Below are positions 34,393 to 42,633 of a DNA stretch of 64,000 bases, piece by piece. Position numbers and translations under genes: made by a program. A model generated the notes under the pieces. It was not told where the DNA came from. It made no database searches and saw nothing but the letters and a program-made list of their open reading frames with translations. Where the stretch lies: positions 310,001 through 374,000 of the forward strand of contig NZ_VTPX01000002.1 in the NCBI RefSeq assembly GCF_008298015.1, read 5' to 3'. Position 1 is the first letter of the stretch; each line of letters opens with the position of its first letter. The stretch is from Salinicola corii. Its GTDB lineage: Bacteria > Pseudomonadota > Gammaproteobacteria > Pseudomonadales > Halomonadaceae.

Positions 34393-35886
34393 ATGGCCAA
34401 CAGCGGAGCGGACCGTAGCAGAAAAGCCCGGTCTCAGGCAGAGCCCACATTCCTTTGGCATGACTACGAAACCTTCGGTGCCGATCCACGTCGGCATCGG
34501 GCCTCGCAGTTCGCCGCGATTCGTACCGATGCCGAATTCAACGAAATCGGCGAGCCGCTGACGCTCTACGCGCGTCCGGCCGACGACGATCTGCCCAACC
34601 CCCAGGCTTGCCTGATCACCGGAATTACGCCGCAGGCCGCGATGCGTCGCGGCCTGCCCGAGGTGGAATTCGCCGCGCGTATTCAGGCCGAAATGAGTGT
34701 GCCCGGCACCTGCTCATTGGGTTACAACAGTCTGCGTTTCGATGACGAGGTCAGTCGTCACCTGTTCTATCGCAACCTTTTCGATCCCTATGCCCGGGAG
34801 TGGCAGAACGGCAATTCCCGCTGGGATCTGATCGATGCCGTACGGGCCTTCTATGCCGTGCGCCCGGAGGGTATCGAGTGGCCGAAGCGCGACGACGGCG
34901 CGCCGAGCTTCAAGCTTGAGCACCTGACTGCAGCCAACGGCATTGCGCACGAGGGCGCACACGACGCGTTGGCGGACGTACGCGCCACGATCGACACGGC
35001 TCGGCTTCTGCGAACCCGAAATGCCAAGTTCTTCGACTACCTGCTATCGCTACGCAGCAAGCGTCAGGTGGCGGCGTTGCTCGATGTCGACGCGCGCAAG
35101 CCCATGCTGCATATCTCCCGTCGCTACCCCGCCAGTCGTGGCTGCAGCGCTCTGGTCGTCCCCTTGGCCAGACATCCCTCGAATCCGAATGGGATCATCG
35201 TCTACGATCTTGCCGTCGATCCCGCACCGCTGTTTGCGCTGACCCCGGCGGAGATTCGTGGGCGTATCTTTGTCAGCGACAGCGAGCTGGCCGAGGGCGA
35301 GGCGCGGATACCGCTGAAAGTGGTACATCTCAATCGCAGCCCCGTGCTGCTGCCGATCGCCACGGCAGATGACACAGTGGCCAAGCGTCTGGGGCTCGAT
35401 CGGCCGCTGTGCGAGCGGCACTGGCAGGCCTTGTTGCAGAACCCGGAGTCAGCGAGCAAGGCTGCGGCGGCGTTTGCCGATGGACCTGCAGAGCCGCCGC
35501 AGGATCCCGACTTGATGCTCTATTCGGGTGGTTTCTTTTCGCCGCACGACCGTCAGGCCATGGAGCGTGTGCACGTTACGCCGCCCGGCGAACTGGGCGA
35601 GAGCGGGTTTGCTTTCCAGGATCCGCGCCTCGAGGAGATGCTGTTTCGAATGCGGGCTCGCAGCTATCCCGACACGCTCAGCAGCGAGGAAAAGGCCCAG
35701 TGGGATGCGTTTCGTTGGGCACGCTTGAATGACCCCAAGAGCGGCGGCATGACCCTCAAGGACTTTGCCCGCGAGATCGAGCGGCTCAACCAGACGTCGC
35801 TCGAGGACCGAGAGCGGCAGATTCTCGAGGAACTGGTGATGTACGTCGAATCGATCATGCCGGAGCAGGCGTTCGACGCCTACTGA
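34393..35886 (+). CDS. sbcB: Exodeoxyribonuclease I
   Basis: A 497-residue single-strand 3'-5' DNA exonuclease used in recombination and mismatch repair. Exonuclease motifs are LWHDYETFGADPRRHRASQF (D24, E26), GYNSLRFDDEVSRHLFYRN and HEGAHDALADVRAT (His and Asp). The SH3-like and C-terminal domains contain SGGFFSPHDRQAM and RARSYPDTLSSEE, the latter typical of ExoI. It follows minE at a 91-base distance and is convergent with an M16 peptidase gene across a hairpin. Confidence 0.95.
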   Translation: MANSGADRSRKARSQAEPTFLWHDYETFGADPRRHRASQFAAIRTDAEFNEIGEPLTLYARPADDDLPNPQACLITGITPQAAMRRGLPEVEFAARIQAEMSVPGTCSLGYNSLRFDDEVSRHLFYRNLFDPYAREWQNGNSRWDLIDAVRAFYAVRPEGIEWPKRDDGAPSFKLEHLTAANGIAHEGAHDALADVRATIDTARLLRTRNAKFFDYLLSLRSKRQVAALLDVDARKPMLHISRRYPASRGCSALVVPLARHPSNPNGIIVYDLAVDPAPLFALTPAEIRGRIFVSDSELAEGEARIPLKVVHLNRSPVLLPIATADDTVAKRLGLDRPLCERHWQALLQNPESASKAAAAFADGPAEPPQDPDLMLYSGGFFSPHDRQAMERVHVTPPGELGESGFAFQDPRLEEMLFRMRARSYPDTLSSEEKAQWDAFRWARLNDPKSGGMTLKDFAREIERLNQTSLEDRERQILEELVMYVESIMPEQAFDAY

Positions 35887-35923
35887 GTCGCGGGCTGACG
35901 CACCCGACAAGCGGCATGAGAAT

Positions 35924-35959
35924 GCAAGCCGCCCCGAACACTCATCTGGGGCGGCTTGC
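35924..35959. terminator. Hairpin terminator between convergent sbcB and M16 genes
   Basis: GCAAGCCGCCCC (35924-35935) pairs perfectly with GGGGCGGCTTGC (35948-35959), a 12-bp stem with a 12-base loop. Only a weak T-run follows on either strand. Confidence 0.7.
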
Positions 35960-35988
35960 GTTGGTGTCGACGCCTGCCGAGCCTAACG

Positions 35989-38895
35989 CTACCGCTGCGT
36001 CAGCGGAACGAAGCCTTTCGTCATCGAATCGGTGTCGCTGGCCTGGTCGCCGGCGTCTGCGGTGACATCGAGCGCCGGGCTTTGGCGCAATGTCTGCCAC
36101 GCGCTGCGGATGTCGGCGGCATTCAGCTTGTCGACCGCGGCGGCCAGTTGCTGGCGACGATCGAAGTCGGCCTGCGGGTAGGCCAGTGTCTGCCATAGTC
36201 GATCGGCCCGCGCCGAGAGCGACTGATCGCGTTGCAGGAGTTGCTGGCGCACGGCCTGGCGGTAGGGCGTTAGATCGTCATCGCTCAACGCGTCGATACG
36301 CTGATCGAACGTTTCCAGGAAAGCATCCATGCGCTCACCGATGGTGTCGCTTGCGACGCTCGGCGACTGCACCAGCATCATCAGGCCAGGCGCGTTCATG
36401 AAGGGTGCGTAACCGGCGCTGACGATGTAGCCGAGCTGCTCGTCGGTGCGCAGTTTGGCAAAGAATGGCGGGCCGATCAGTTGTCCGATCACGGCCAGGC
36501 TGGCCTGGCTTTGCAGCGCGAGATCGGGGCCCTGGAGATAGCGCAGCACCGCCGAGTCGTCCCGCGCCGTTGCTGGGTGCAGGCGCGGTGCTTCTGGCGG
36601 CACGTCGAGGACGGTCAGGGGGGGGATGTCGTTGGCGCGAAGTTCGGGCGCCAACGCATTGGCGACCAGCAGTCCCTCGCGCTTGGCAAGCGTCGCATCG
36701 AGATTGCCCACCGCCATGGTCTGCACATAGAGCTTGGCGAGGAATTGCTGTCGATAAGCGCGTACGTCCTGGGCGCTGATGTCGTCGATCGCTGCCAGCA
36801 TGTTGGGAGTGCTGATCTGAGGGCGCATCAAAGCCTCGCCTAGCGTTCGTTGCATCTGTTGGTAGAGGGCATCCTGGGGGGCATTCTCCCAGCGGCGTTC
36901 CAGGCCCTGCTTGACCCGCTCGACGCTGGCGTCGGTGATCTCGCCCTGCCGCAACTGCTCGACGACGGTACGCATCAGGCGGTCCTGGTGATCGCGCCAG
37001 CCGGAGAAGGCCAGCGTGATACCGCGACCGTGGGCGTAGGCGGCGAACTCCTGCCCGGCCAGCGACGCCGGGTAGAAGCGCTCGTTGAGGCCGTCGTTCA
37101 GCCAGCCGGCGAGCAGCCGTGTCAGCACCGCATGGCGGGCGTCTCGGGACGCATCCGGATTCTGCAGGCTGAAGCGCCATTCGACGCGCGGGGCGCCGAA
37201 GTCGCTGTCGGCCTGATGCCAGATCTCGACACTGGGTGAGTCGACGAGGCGTTCGGGTTCGGCGCTATCGAACGGCTGCACGCTCAGGTCTTCGGCGATG
37301 TAAGGGTTGGCGTCGGGGAGCCCCAGGCCATCGAGGGGGGCGCCTTCGGGCCAGTCATCGCGTCGCGTCAGGGTATAGGGCGTCGAAAAGTAGCGGGTCG
37401 TCTCGTCACCTGAGACGTCCGGGCCGCTGTAGACCCGCAGCAGGTTGTCCGGCGTCAGCCGTTCGAGAATATCGTCGATTGCCGCCGCGTCGAACCGGTC
37501 CATACGGTAGGGCGCGTACTGCACGTCCTGGAGCGGGTAGTGTGCCAGGCTCATCGCCATGCCTCTGACGGTGTCGATCGGCTCACTACGTTGTTGGAAA
37601 CGAAAGCTCTGCTCGGCCAGCTTGGCCTGTTCCCGGTAGCGCCAGTCTTCGACTCCGTGGTCGCGGATGCGCCGGATCTGATCGAACAGGCTGGCCTGGA
37701 TGTCGTCGAGATGATGTTCCCCCTCCGGCGTCAGGCTGATCGAGACGTCGAACAGCGCGTGTCGACCGTCACCCGCGCGGGTGCCGGCGGACAAGGCGTC
37801 GGCCCAGCCTGCCTTGCGCAGGGCAGCCAGAAGGCTGCCCTCGCCCTCGTACCCGAGCAGGTTGGCGAGATAGTCGTCCGGCTTGTCGGCGTATTCGAGG
37901 GTGGGGTCGTCGATGGGAAAGAGAAATTCCAGCTGGCGACGCGCCTCATTGCTCTTGATGCGAATCGATGCCGGCAGGTCGTCGGCCCTCGCCAGTGGCT
38001 GATCGACCACGGGCTTTTGCAGGCCGCGATCGGGTATCGCGGCGAAACGTTGGCGGATCAGCCGCTCCATGGCATCCAGCGGCTCGGGGGCGAGCACGGT
38101 CAGATGCATGACATTGGCATCGTAATGGCGGTGGTAGAAATCGAGCAGCGCCTGGCGCAGCGGGCGTTTGTCGCTGTTGAGCGTCTCCAGGCTACCCACC
38201 GAAAAGTGATTGAGCGGGTGCTCGGGATTGAGCGCCTTGCCCAGCGCCTCGTTGATGCGGCGGGCATCGTCGTCGCGCCTGGCCTGGTATTCGGAGTTCA
38301 CCGCGTGGCGTTCGCGGTCGACATAGTCGGGATTGAACTGCGGAGAGACGAAGAACTGCGAGAATCGATCGAGTGCGTCGGGAAAGGCGCCCGGATCCAC
38401 GTCGAAGTAGAAGTTGGTGTCCTGGTCGGCGGTGAAGGCGTTGTGAGAACCCCCGTTCTGGGAAATGAAGCGCTGGTAGCCGTCCGGATCCGGGTAGCCC
38501 TCGGTTCCCAGGAACAGCATGTGCTCGAGGAAGTGCGCGAGACCAGGCATGTCGGACGGATCGTTGTTGCTGCCCACGGAGACGTCCATGGCCGCCGCGG
38601 CCTTGTCGGCCTCGGGGTCGCTGACCAGCAGCGCCTGCAGGCCGTTGTCGAGGGTGATGGCGCGGTACTGGCGGTCGTCATTGGGACTCTGGATGATGGG
38701 GCCCTGACTGACGGCAGCACGATCGGCCGATCCAGGGTCGGGAGCGGCGGTCGCCGTAACGGGGAGCGCCACCAGCCCCAGGGCCAGCGCCAGGCAACCG
38801 GCAAGATACCGGATGCCCAGTGCGGTACGTGTTGGCGACGTCATGCCGGTGAGCGCCGGACGATGGCGCGGGGAGTGAAGACGGGGTTCCTGCAT
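35989..38895 (-). CDS. M16 family zinc metallopeptidase (pitrilysin/insulinase-like), secreted
   Basis: A 968-residue periplasmic peptidase. A hydrophobic export signal (about residues 28-52, GIRYLAGCLALALGLVALP) follows a basic stretch. The inverted zinc motif is HFLEH (H121, E124, H125) in GLAHFLEHMLFLG, with the third ligand E202 in VNSEYQAR, 77 residues on. Four M16 repeats are expected at this length, as in E. coli protease III (Ptr). The C-terminal half keeps PFFAKLRTDEQLGYIVSAG. ATG 38895 is chosen for its GAGAGAG ribosome site. ATG 38844 would give a more standard signal peptide but lacks one. It degrades peptides; the target is unknown. Confidence 0.9.
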   Translation of the reverse strand: MQEPRLHSPRHRPALTGMTSPTRTALGIRYLAGCLALALGLVALPVTATAAPDPGSADRAAVSQGPIIQSPNDDRQYRAITLDNGLQALLVSDPEADKAAAAMDVSVGSNNDPSDMPGLAHFLEHMLFLGTEGYPDPDGYQRFISQNGGSHNAFTADQDTNFYFDVDPGAFPDALDRFSQFFVSPQFNPDYVDRERHAVNSEYQARRDDDARRINEALGKALNPEHPLNHFSVGSLETLNSDKRPLRQALLDFYHRHYDANVMHLTVLAPEPLDAMERLIRQRFAAIPDRGLQKPVVDQPLARADDLPASIRIKSNEARRQLEFLFPIDDPTLEYADKPDDYLANLLGYEGEGSLLAALRKAGWADALSAGTRAGDGRHALFDVSISLTPEGEHHLDDIQASLFDQIRRIRDHGVEDWRYREQAKLAEQSFRFQQRSEPIDTVRGMAMSLAHYPLQDVQYAPYRMDRFDAAAIDDILERLTPDNLLRVYSGPDVSGDETTRYFSTPYTLTRRDDWPEGAPLDGLGLPDANPYIAEDLSVQPFDSAEPERLVDSPSVEIWHQADSDFGAPRVEWRFSLQNPDASRDARHAVLTRLLAGWLNDGLNERFYPASLAGQEFAAYAHGRGITLAFSGWRDHQDRLMRTVVEQLRQGEITDASVERVKQGLERRWENAPQDALYQQMQRTLGEALMRPQISTPNMLAAIDDISAQDVRAYRQQFLAKLYVQTMAVGNLDATLAKREGLLVANALAPELRANDIPPLTVLDVPPEAPRLHPATARDDSAVLRYLQGPDLALQSQASLAVIGQLIGPPFFAKLRTDEQLGYIVSAGYAPFMNAPGLMMLVQSPSVASDTIGERMDAFLETFDQRIDALSDDDLTPYRQAVRQQLLQRDQSLSARADRLWQTLAYPQADFDRRQQLAAAVDKLNAADIRSAWQTLRQSPALDVTADAGDQASDTDSMTKGFVPLTQR

Positions 38896-38972
38896 ACGGA
38901 CTCTCTCGCTGATGACCGGGGGTGTGAAAATCAAACCGGGGCCCTGAAACGATGCTTGCCTCGGCGGGCCGT

Positions 38973-39647
38973 TCATGTCGTCCAGACGCGCATGGGGCCG
39001 GTGGGATAACCGCAGGCCCACTCCTGATGCGCGGGATCGTTCACCTGCTTTGATACCGGAAACGCGCCCAGCAGTTCCCGGTCGGCCGGACCGATGAGCC
39101 CGCGAACCGACGCTGGCGACGTATCCGGCGAGAGCCAGGCGTCGGTCTCGTCGGGGGCGATGACCGTGGGCAGGCGATCGCTCATGGGGGCGATGACTTC
39201 CGTCGTGGGCACCGTGATCAGGGCGAAAGAGTCGCGTGTCGAGCCCGTGTCCGGCGCGTAGCGACTCCAGATGCCGGCCAGCAGCAGTGGCGACCGGTCG
39301 GTATGGGTCACCAGGAAGGGCTGCTTGCCCCGTAGCCCGTTCTGCCAGACGTAAATGCCGGTCACGGGGAGCAGGCACCGGCGCTCGGCCAGCGCCTCGC
39401 GAAACATCGGTCGCTCGTCGAGCGATTCGGCACGGGCGCAGTGCGGCGCCTGATCCAGCACTTTCAGCCACGTCGGAGTGAGCCCCCAGAACGCGTCGCG
39501 CAGCACGGTGACCCCTGCCTCGTGGCGCAGGATCGACAGCCAGCGGCGCGGCGCCAGGTTGGGGCCGAGGATCGGCGGGTCGATGCCGCGAAAAGCGGGG
39601 CTTGCCGGATGACGGGTCCAATCGTCGACATGCAGTCGACCAGCCAT
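38973..39647 (-). CDS. SRAP (YedK/HMCES)-fold protein lacking all catalytic residues
   Basis: A 224-residue protein with the SRAP fold outline: MAGRLHVDDW, GPNLAPRRWLSIL, FWGLTPTWLK, ARAESLDERPMFREAL, RCLLPVTGIYVW, GKQPFLVTH, FALITVPTTEVIAPMSDRLP. Active SRAP proteins crosslink to abasic sites in single-stranded DNA through Cys2, helped by Asn, Glu and His (C2, N75, E105, H160 of E. coli YedK). Here the equivalents are Ala2, Cys70, Val100 and Ser156. The frame is intact and GAGGAG sits at normal distance before ATG 39647, so this is an expressed gene, not obvious decay. It may bind DNA without crosslinking. That is inference. Confidence 0.85.
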   Translation of the reverse strand: MAGRLHVDDWTRHPASPAFRGIDPPILGPNLAPRRWLSILRHEAGVTVLRDAFWGLTPTWLKVLDQAPHCARAESLDERPMFREALAERRCLLPVTGIYVWQNGLRGKQPFLVTHTDRSPLLLAGIWSRYAPDTGSTRDSFALITVPTTEVIAPMSDRLPTVIAPDETDAWLSPDTSPASVRGLIGPADRELLGAFPVSKQVNDPAHQEWACGYPTGPMRVWTT

Positions 39648-39934
39648 GGTGTCTCCTCTTGGACGATCGAGTGGCGAGGGCAACAGCCTATGCCACAGCG
39701 TGCGCCGGGCCAAGGCGTTATTCACCTGCCGGGGCGAGATGGGGAAGGGCGCTCGCCTGCGGACGCCGGCGGTGTAAAACCCTCACGAAATCGTCACGTT
39801 AATCCGCTCGATGCTTGCGTTTGCGCGGTATGGCGATATGCTGGGAAACGCTGTTCGATTTTAAGTCGACAACAATATTTTCCGGCTTCCGACTCGTCGG
39901 CAGCGATTCGACACCATTCCGAGCGAGGAATTTC

Positions 39935-40549
39935 ATGGCTCGACCGCGACAGCACGCCCCCGAGGCGCTCCATGCCCAGGTCATGGCGGCCTGCGATGCC
40001 TGGCTGAGAGACAATCCCGTGCACACGCTGTCGCTGCGCTCGCTGGCTCGCGATGTGGGCTGCGCGCCGAGTACGCTGCTCAAACTCTACGGCAGCTTCA
40101 GCAACCTGCTGCAGTACGTCAATATCGAGACCCTCGACAGGATGGGGGCGGCGGTATCCTGGCTCGAGGATGCCGATCCGGAGCCGCAGCTCAAGGCCCT
40201 GGCGACGGCATACTGGCAATTCGCCCAGCACGAGCCTCACCGCTGGCAGATGCTGTTCGAGTACCCGCTCGCGGACGAGGGTGAACTCGACGAGCGCCAG
40301 AGCCATATCATCGACGCACTGTTTCTGCGCGTCGAGAGCGCGCTCAAGGCCCATCAGCCGGCACTCGACGATGCCACTGCCCGGCGCATGGCAAGGACGC
40401 TCTGGGGCAGCGTGCATGGCCTGGTGCAGCTGGGGCTCAACGATCGCCTCGGCTATTGGCAGGGGCAGCCGATGGAAGTGGGAGAGCTGCTCGATCAGCT
40501 GTTGTCGATGACACTGAACGGCCTGCGCTACCTGTCGGACGACTCGTGA
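39935..40549 (+). CDS. TetR-family transcriptional regulator
   Basis: A 204-residue repressor. The N-terminal helix-turn-helix is HTLSLRSLARDVGCAPSTLLKLYGSFSNLLQYVN, noted here by its SLARDVGCAPSTLLKLY core. A C-terminal ligand domain of the TetR_C WHG type follows (PHRWQMLFEYPL, MARTLWGSVHGLVQLGLNDRLG). AGGAA precedes the ATG. The stop overlaps the GTG start of the LplT-PlsC fusion gene (GTGA), so regulator and membrane enzyme are cotranslated and the regulator probably controls that operon. The inducer could be a fatty acid or lipid, by context only. Confidence 0.87.
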   Translation: MARPRQHAPEALHAQVMAACDAWLRDNPVHTLSLRSLARDVGCAPSTLLKLYGSFSNLLQYVNIETLDRMGAAVSWLEDADPEPQLKALATAYWQFAQHEPHRWQMLFEYPLADEGELDERQSHIIDALFLRVESALKAHQPALDDATARRMARTLWGSVHGLVQLGLNDRLGYWQGQPMEVGELLDQLLSMTLNGLRYLSDDS

Positions 40550-42447
40550 ATTCGGGGTTACTGGCCCAGCGCCGCTTCGCGCCGTTCTTCTGGACCCAGG
40601 CCCTGGGCGCTTTCAACGACAACCTGTTCAAGAACGTCCTGCTGCTGCTGCTGACCTTCGTCGCCGTACCCCGGTACGGCTGGGATACGGGGCTGCTGAA
40701 CAACCTGGCGGCGGGACTCTTCATCCTGCCGTTCTTCCTGTTTTCCGCCTGGGGCGGCACGCTCGCCGATCACCTCGACAAGCAGAGGCTGGTGCGTCGT
40801 CTCAAGTTGCTGGAGCTGGCGACGATGATCGCGGCTGCGGTGGCGGTCTGGTTCGAGCTGTTCGGCCTGTTGCTGGCGCTGCTGTTCATGATGGGCACGC
40901 AGTCGGCGCTGTTCGGTCCGGTCAAGTACGCCATATTGCCGCAACATCTCGCTGCCACTGAACTGGTCAAGGGTAATGCCTGGGTCAACCTGGGCACTTT
41001 CGTGTCGATTCTGCTGGGCACCTTGTTGGCAGGTGTGCTGGCTTCGCTGGAAGGCGCGCTGGGAAGAGCGGCCATTGCGACCAGTCTGGTCGCGATTGCC
41101 GTGGTCGGTGTCGTCATCAGCCTGAAGATTCCCGCGGCGCCGCCGAGCGCTACCGGCCGCGTGCGATGGCGTCCGCTCTCAGGTACCTGGCGAGTGATGC
41201 GCGACGGTCTCGCCGAGAAGAAGGTCAGGCCGGCGCTGATCGGGATCAGCTTCTTCTGGTTCCTGGGCGCCTGTTACCTGACTCAGTTGCCGGCATGGGT
41301 GAAAGACGTGATTCACGGAAGCGAGGGGGCCGTCAGCTTCTTGCTGGGTGCCTTCGCGGTCGGCGTGGGGTTGGGAGCACTGCTCTGCTCGCGGCTATCG
41401 GCAGGGCGTCTGGAGCTAGGGTTGGTGCCGATCGGGGCGCTGGTCATCGGGGTCTCCGGGATTGAGCTGGCCGCGCAGTCGAGCTTCGTCGGGGAGCAGT
41501 TGACGTTGGTCGAACTGCTGGCGATGACCGATTTCTGGCGCATGAGTACGCTGTTTGCGCTGGTGGGACTTGGCGGCGGCCTCTATAGCGTACCGCTCTA
41601 CACTCTGATGCAACTGGCCAGTCGCGATGAGCGTCGGGCCCGCATGATCGCCGCCAACAATATCCTCAACGCGCTGTTCATGATTCTGTCCGCCGTGTTC
41701 GGGATCGTGGTGCTGAGCGTGATGGAACTGTCGCTCTTCGTGCTGTTCGCTTGTCTGGGATGGTCGGCACTGGTGGTAGGCGTGGCGCTGCTGATGCGGA
41801 ACCCCCGGCCTGCACTACGCCTGCTGATTTTTGCCCTGATTCAAATGCTCTACCGGCTTCGGTGTCGTGGCCGGCAGCATGTACCGGCCACCGGTCCGGC
41901 GTTGGTAGTCTGCAATCACGTCAGTTTCATGGACGCACTGGTTCTCGGCGGTGCCTGCCCCCGTCCGCTGCGCTTCATGATGGATCGGCCGATCTACGAA
42001 AACCCCTGGGTCAACTGGTTCTTCCGGATCGCGGGTGCCATTCCCGTCGATTCCGACCGGCGTGATCCCGGCGGCGTGCGCCGCGCGCTGGAAGAGGTCA
42101 GTCGAGCTTTGCGCAATGGCGAGGTGGTGATGATCTTCCCGGAAGGGCGATTGACGCCGGATGGCGACGTGCACGCTTTTCGGCGAGGATTGGATCTAGT
42201 GCTGACGCGGGACCCGGTGCCGGTGGTACCGGCGGCGCTGTCGGGTCTGTGGGGGTCGTGGACATCCAACAAGGATGGCAAGGCACTGACCAAGTGGCCG
42301 CGCCGGCTGAGAGCGCGAGTGCTGCTGGTTTTCGGCGAGCCGATTCCCGCGGGGTACTCGCCGAGGCGCACCCTCGAGCGCCGGGTTCGAGGGCTCAAGC
42401 GGGCGGCGGATCAGAGCTTGTCCCGGAAGCTGGGTGGCCCGATCTAG
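40546..42447 (+). CDS. LplT-type lysophospholipid flippase fused to PlsC-type acyltransferase
   Basis: A 633-residue fusion. The first 430 residues or so are an MFS-type transporter like LplT (FFWTQALGAFNDNLFKNVLLL, MMGTQSALFGPVKYAILPQ), which flips lysophospholipids inward. The rest is a 1-acyl-glycerophosphate-type acyltransferase with NHVSFMDAL (HX4D), RPIYENPWVNWFFR and FPEGRLTPDGD. The pair would import and re-acylate lysophospholipids at the inner membrane. Many relatives carry a third acyl-ACP synthetase domain (Aas), which is missing here. GTG 40546 overlaps the TetR stop. A repeat element begins at its stop codon. Confidence 0.87.
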   Translation: MNSGLLAQRRFAPFFWTQALGAFNDNLFKNVLLLLLTFVAVPRYGWDTGLLNNLAAGLFILPFFLFSAWGGTLADHLDKQRLVRRLKLLELATMIAAAVAVWFELFGLLLALLFMMGTQSALFGPVKYAILPQHLAATELVKGNAWVNLGTFVSILLGTLLAGVLASLEGALGRAAIATSLVAIAVVGVVISLKIPAAPPSATGRVRWRPLSGTWRVMRDGLAEKKVRPALIGISFFWFLGACYLTQLPAWVKDVIHGSEGAVSFLLGAFAVGVGLGALLCSRLSAGRLELGLVPIGALVIGVSGIELAAQSSFVGEQLTLVELLAMTDFWRMSTLFALVGLGGGLYSVPLYTLMQLASRDERRARMIAANNILNALFMILSAVFGIVVLSVMELSLFVLFACLGWSALVVGVALLMRNPRPALRLLIFALIQMLYRLRCRGRQHVPATGPALVVCNHVSFMDALVLGGACPRPLRFMMDRPIYENPWVNWFFRIAGAIPVDSDRRDPGGVRRALEEVSRALRNGEVVMIFPEGRLTPDGDVHAFRRGLDLVLTRDPVPVVPAALSGLWGSWTSNKDGKALTKWPRRLRARVLLVFGEPIPAGYSPRRTLERRVRGLKRAADQSLSRKLGGPI

Positions 42448-42590
42448 GCTCTGCGCGAAAACTGTCTGCGCTCGGCAATACGGCGTTAAAATCGGCTGGT
42501 GCGCCAGCCCGGGTTCGTCTTCGCCGATGTTTGCCTTAGCTACGCGCCCCAGTCTGGCCTTCGCTCGCCGACTTTTCGTACAAACCCTAA
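42445..42590. repeat. Palindromic foldback element, copy 2
   Basis: About 146 bp. The ends are imperfect inverted repeats (left near 42445-42463 containing GCGAAAAC, right near 42572-42590 containing CTTTTCGTAC). The 31-base block 42466-42496 is identical to 19018-19048 of copy 1, and 42557-42571 repeats 19108-19122. The middle and ends differ from copy 1, so the two belong to subfamilies. The left end coincides with the TAG stop of the LplT-PlsC gene. Confidence 0.65.
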
Positions 42591-42633
42591 CCCGCGTCGG
42601 TCGCGATCGACGTCCTGTCCGCGCTTTATCGGC

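Noticed and set aside
38896-39621. Upstream extension of the M16 peptidase frame
   Set aside because: It overlaps the SRAP gene in another frame and has no signal peptide or peptidase similarity; the export signal follows the start at 38895.
38973-39647. Treating the SRAP gene as a pseudogene
   Set aside because: The frame is full-length, has no stop or frameshift, has a strong ribosome site, and the fold motifs are retained; only active-site residues are changed.
40546-42447. A frameshift separating the transporter and acyltransferase halves
   Set aside because: The frame is continuous and LplT-PlsC fusions are a known architecture.
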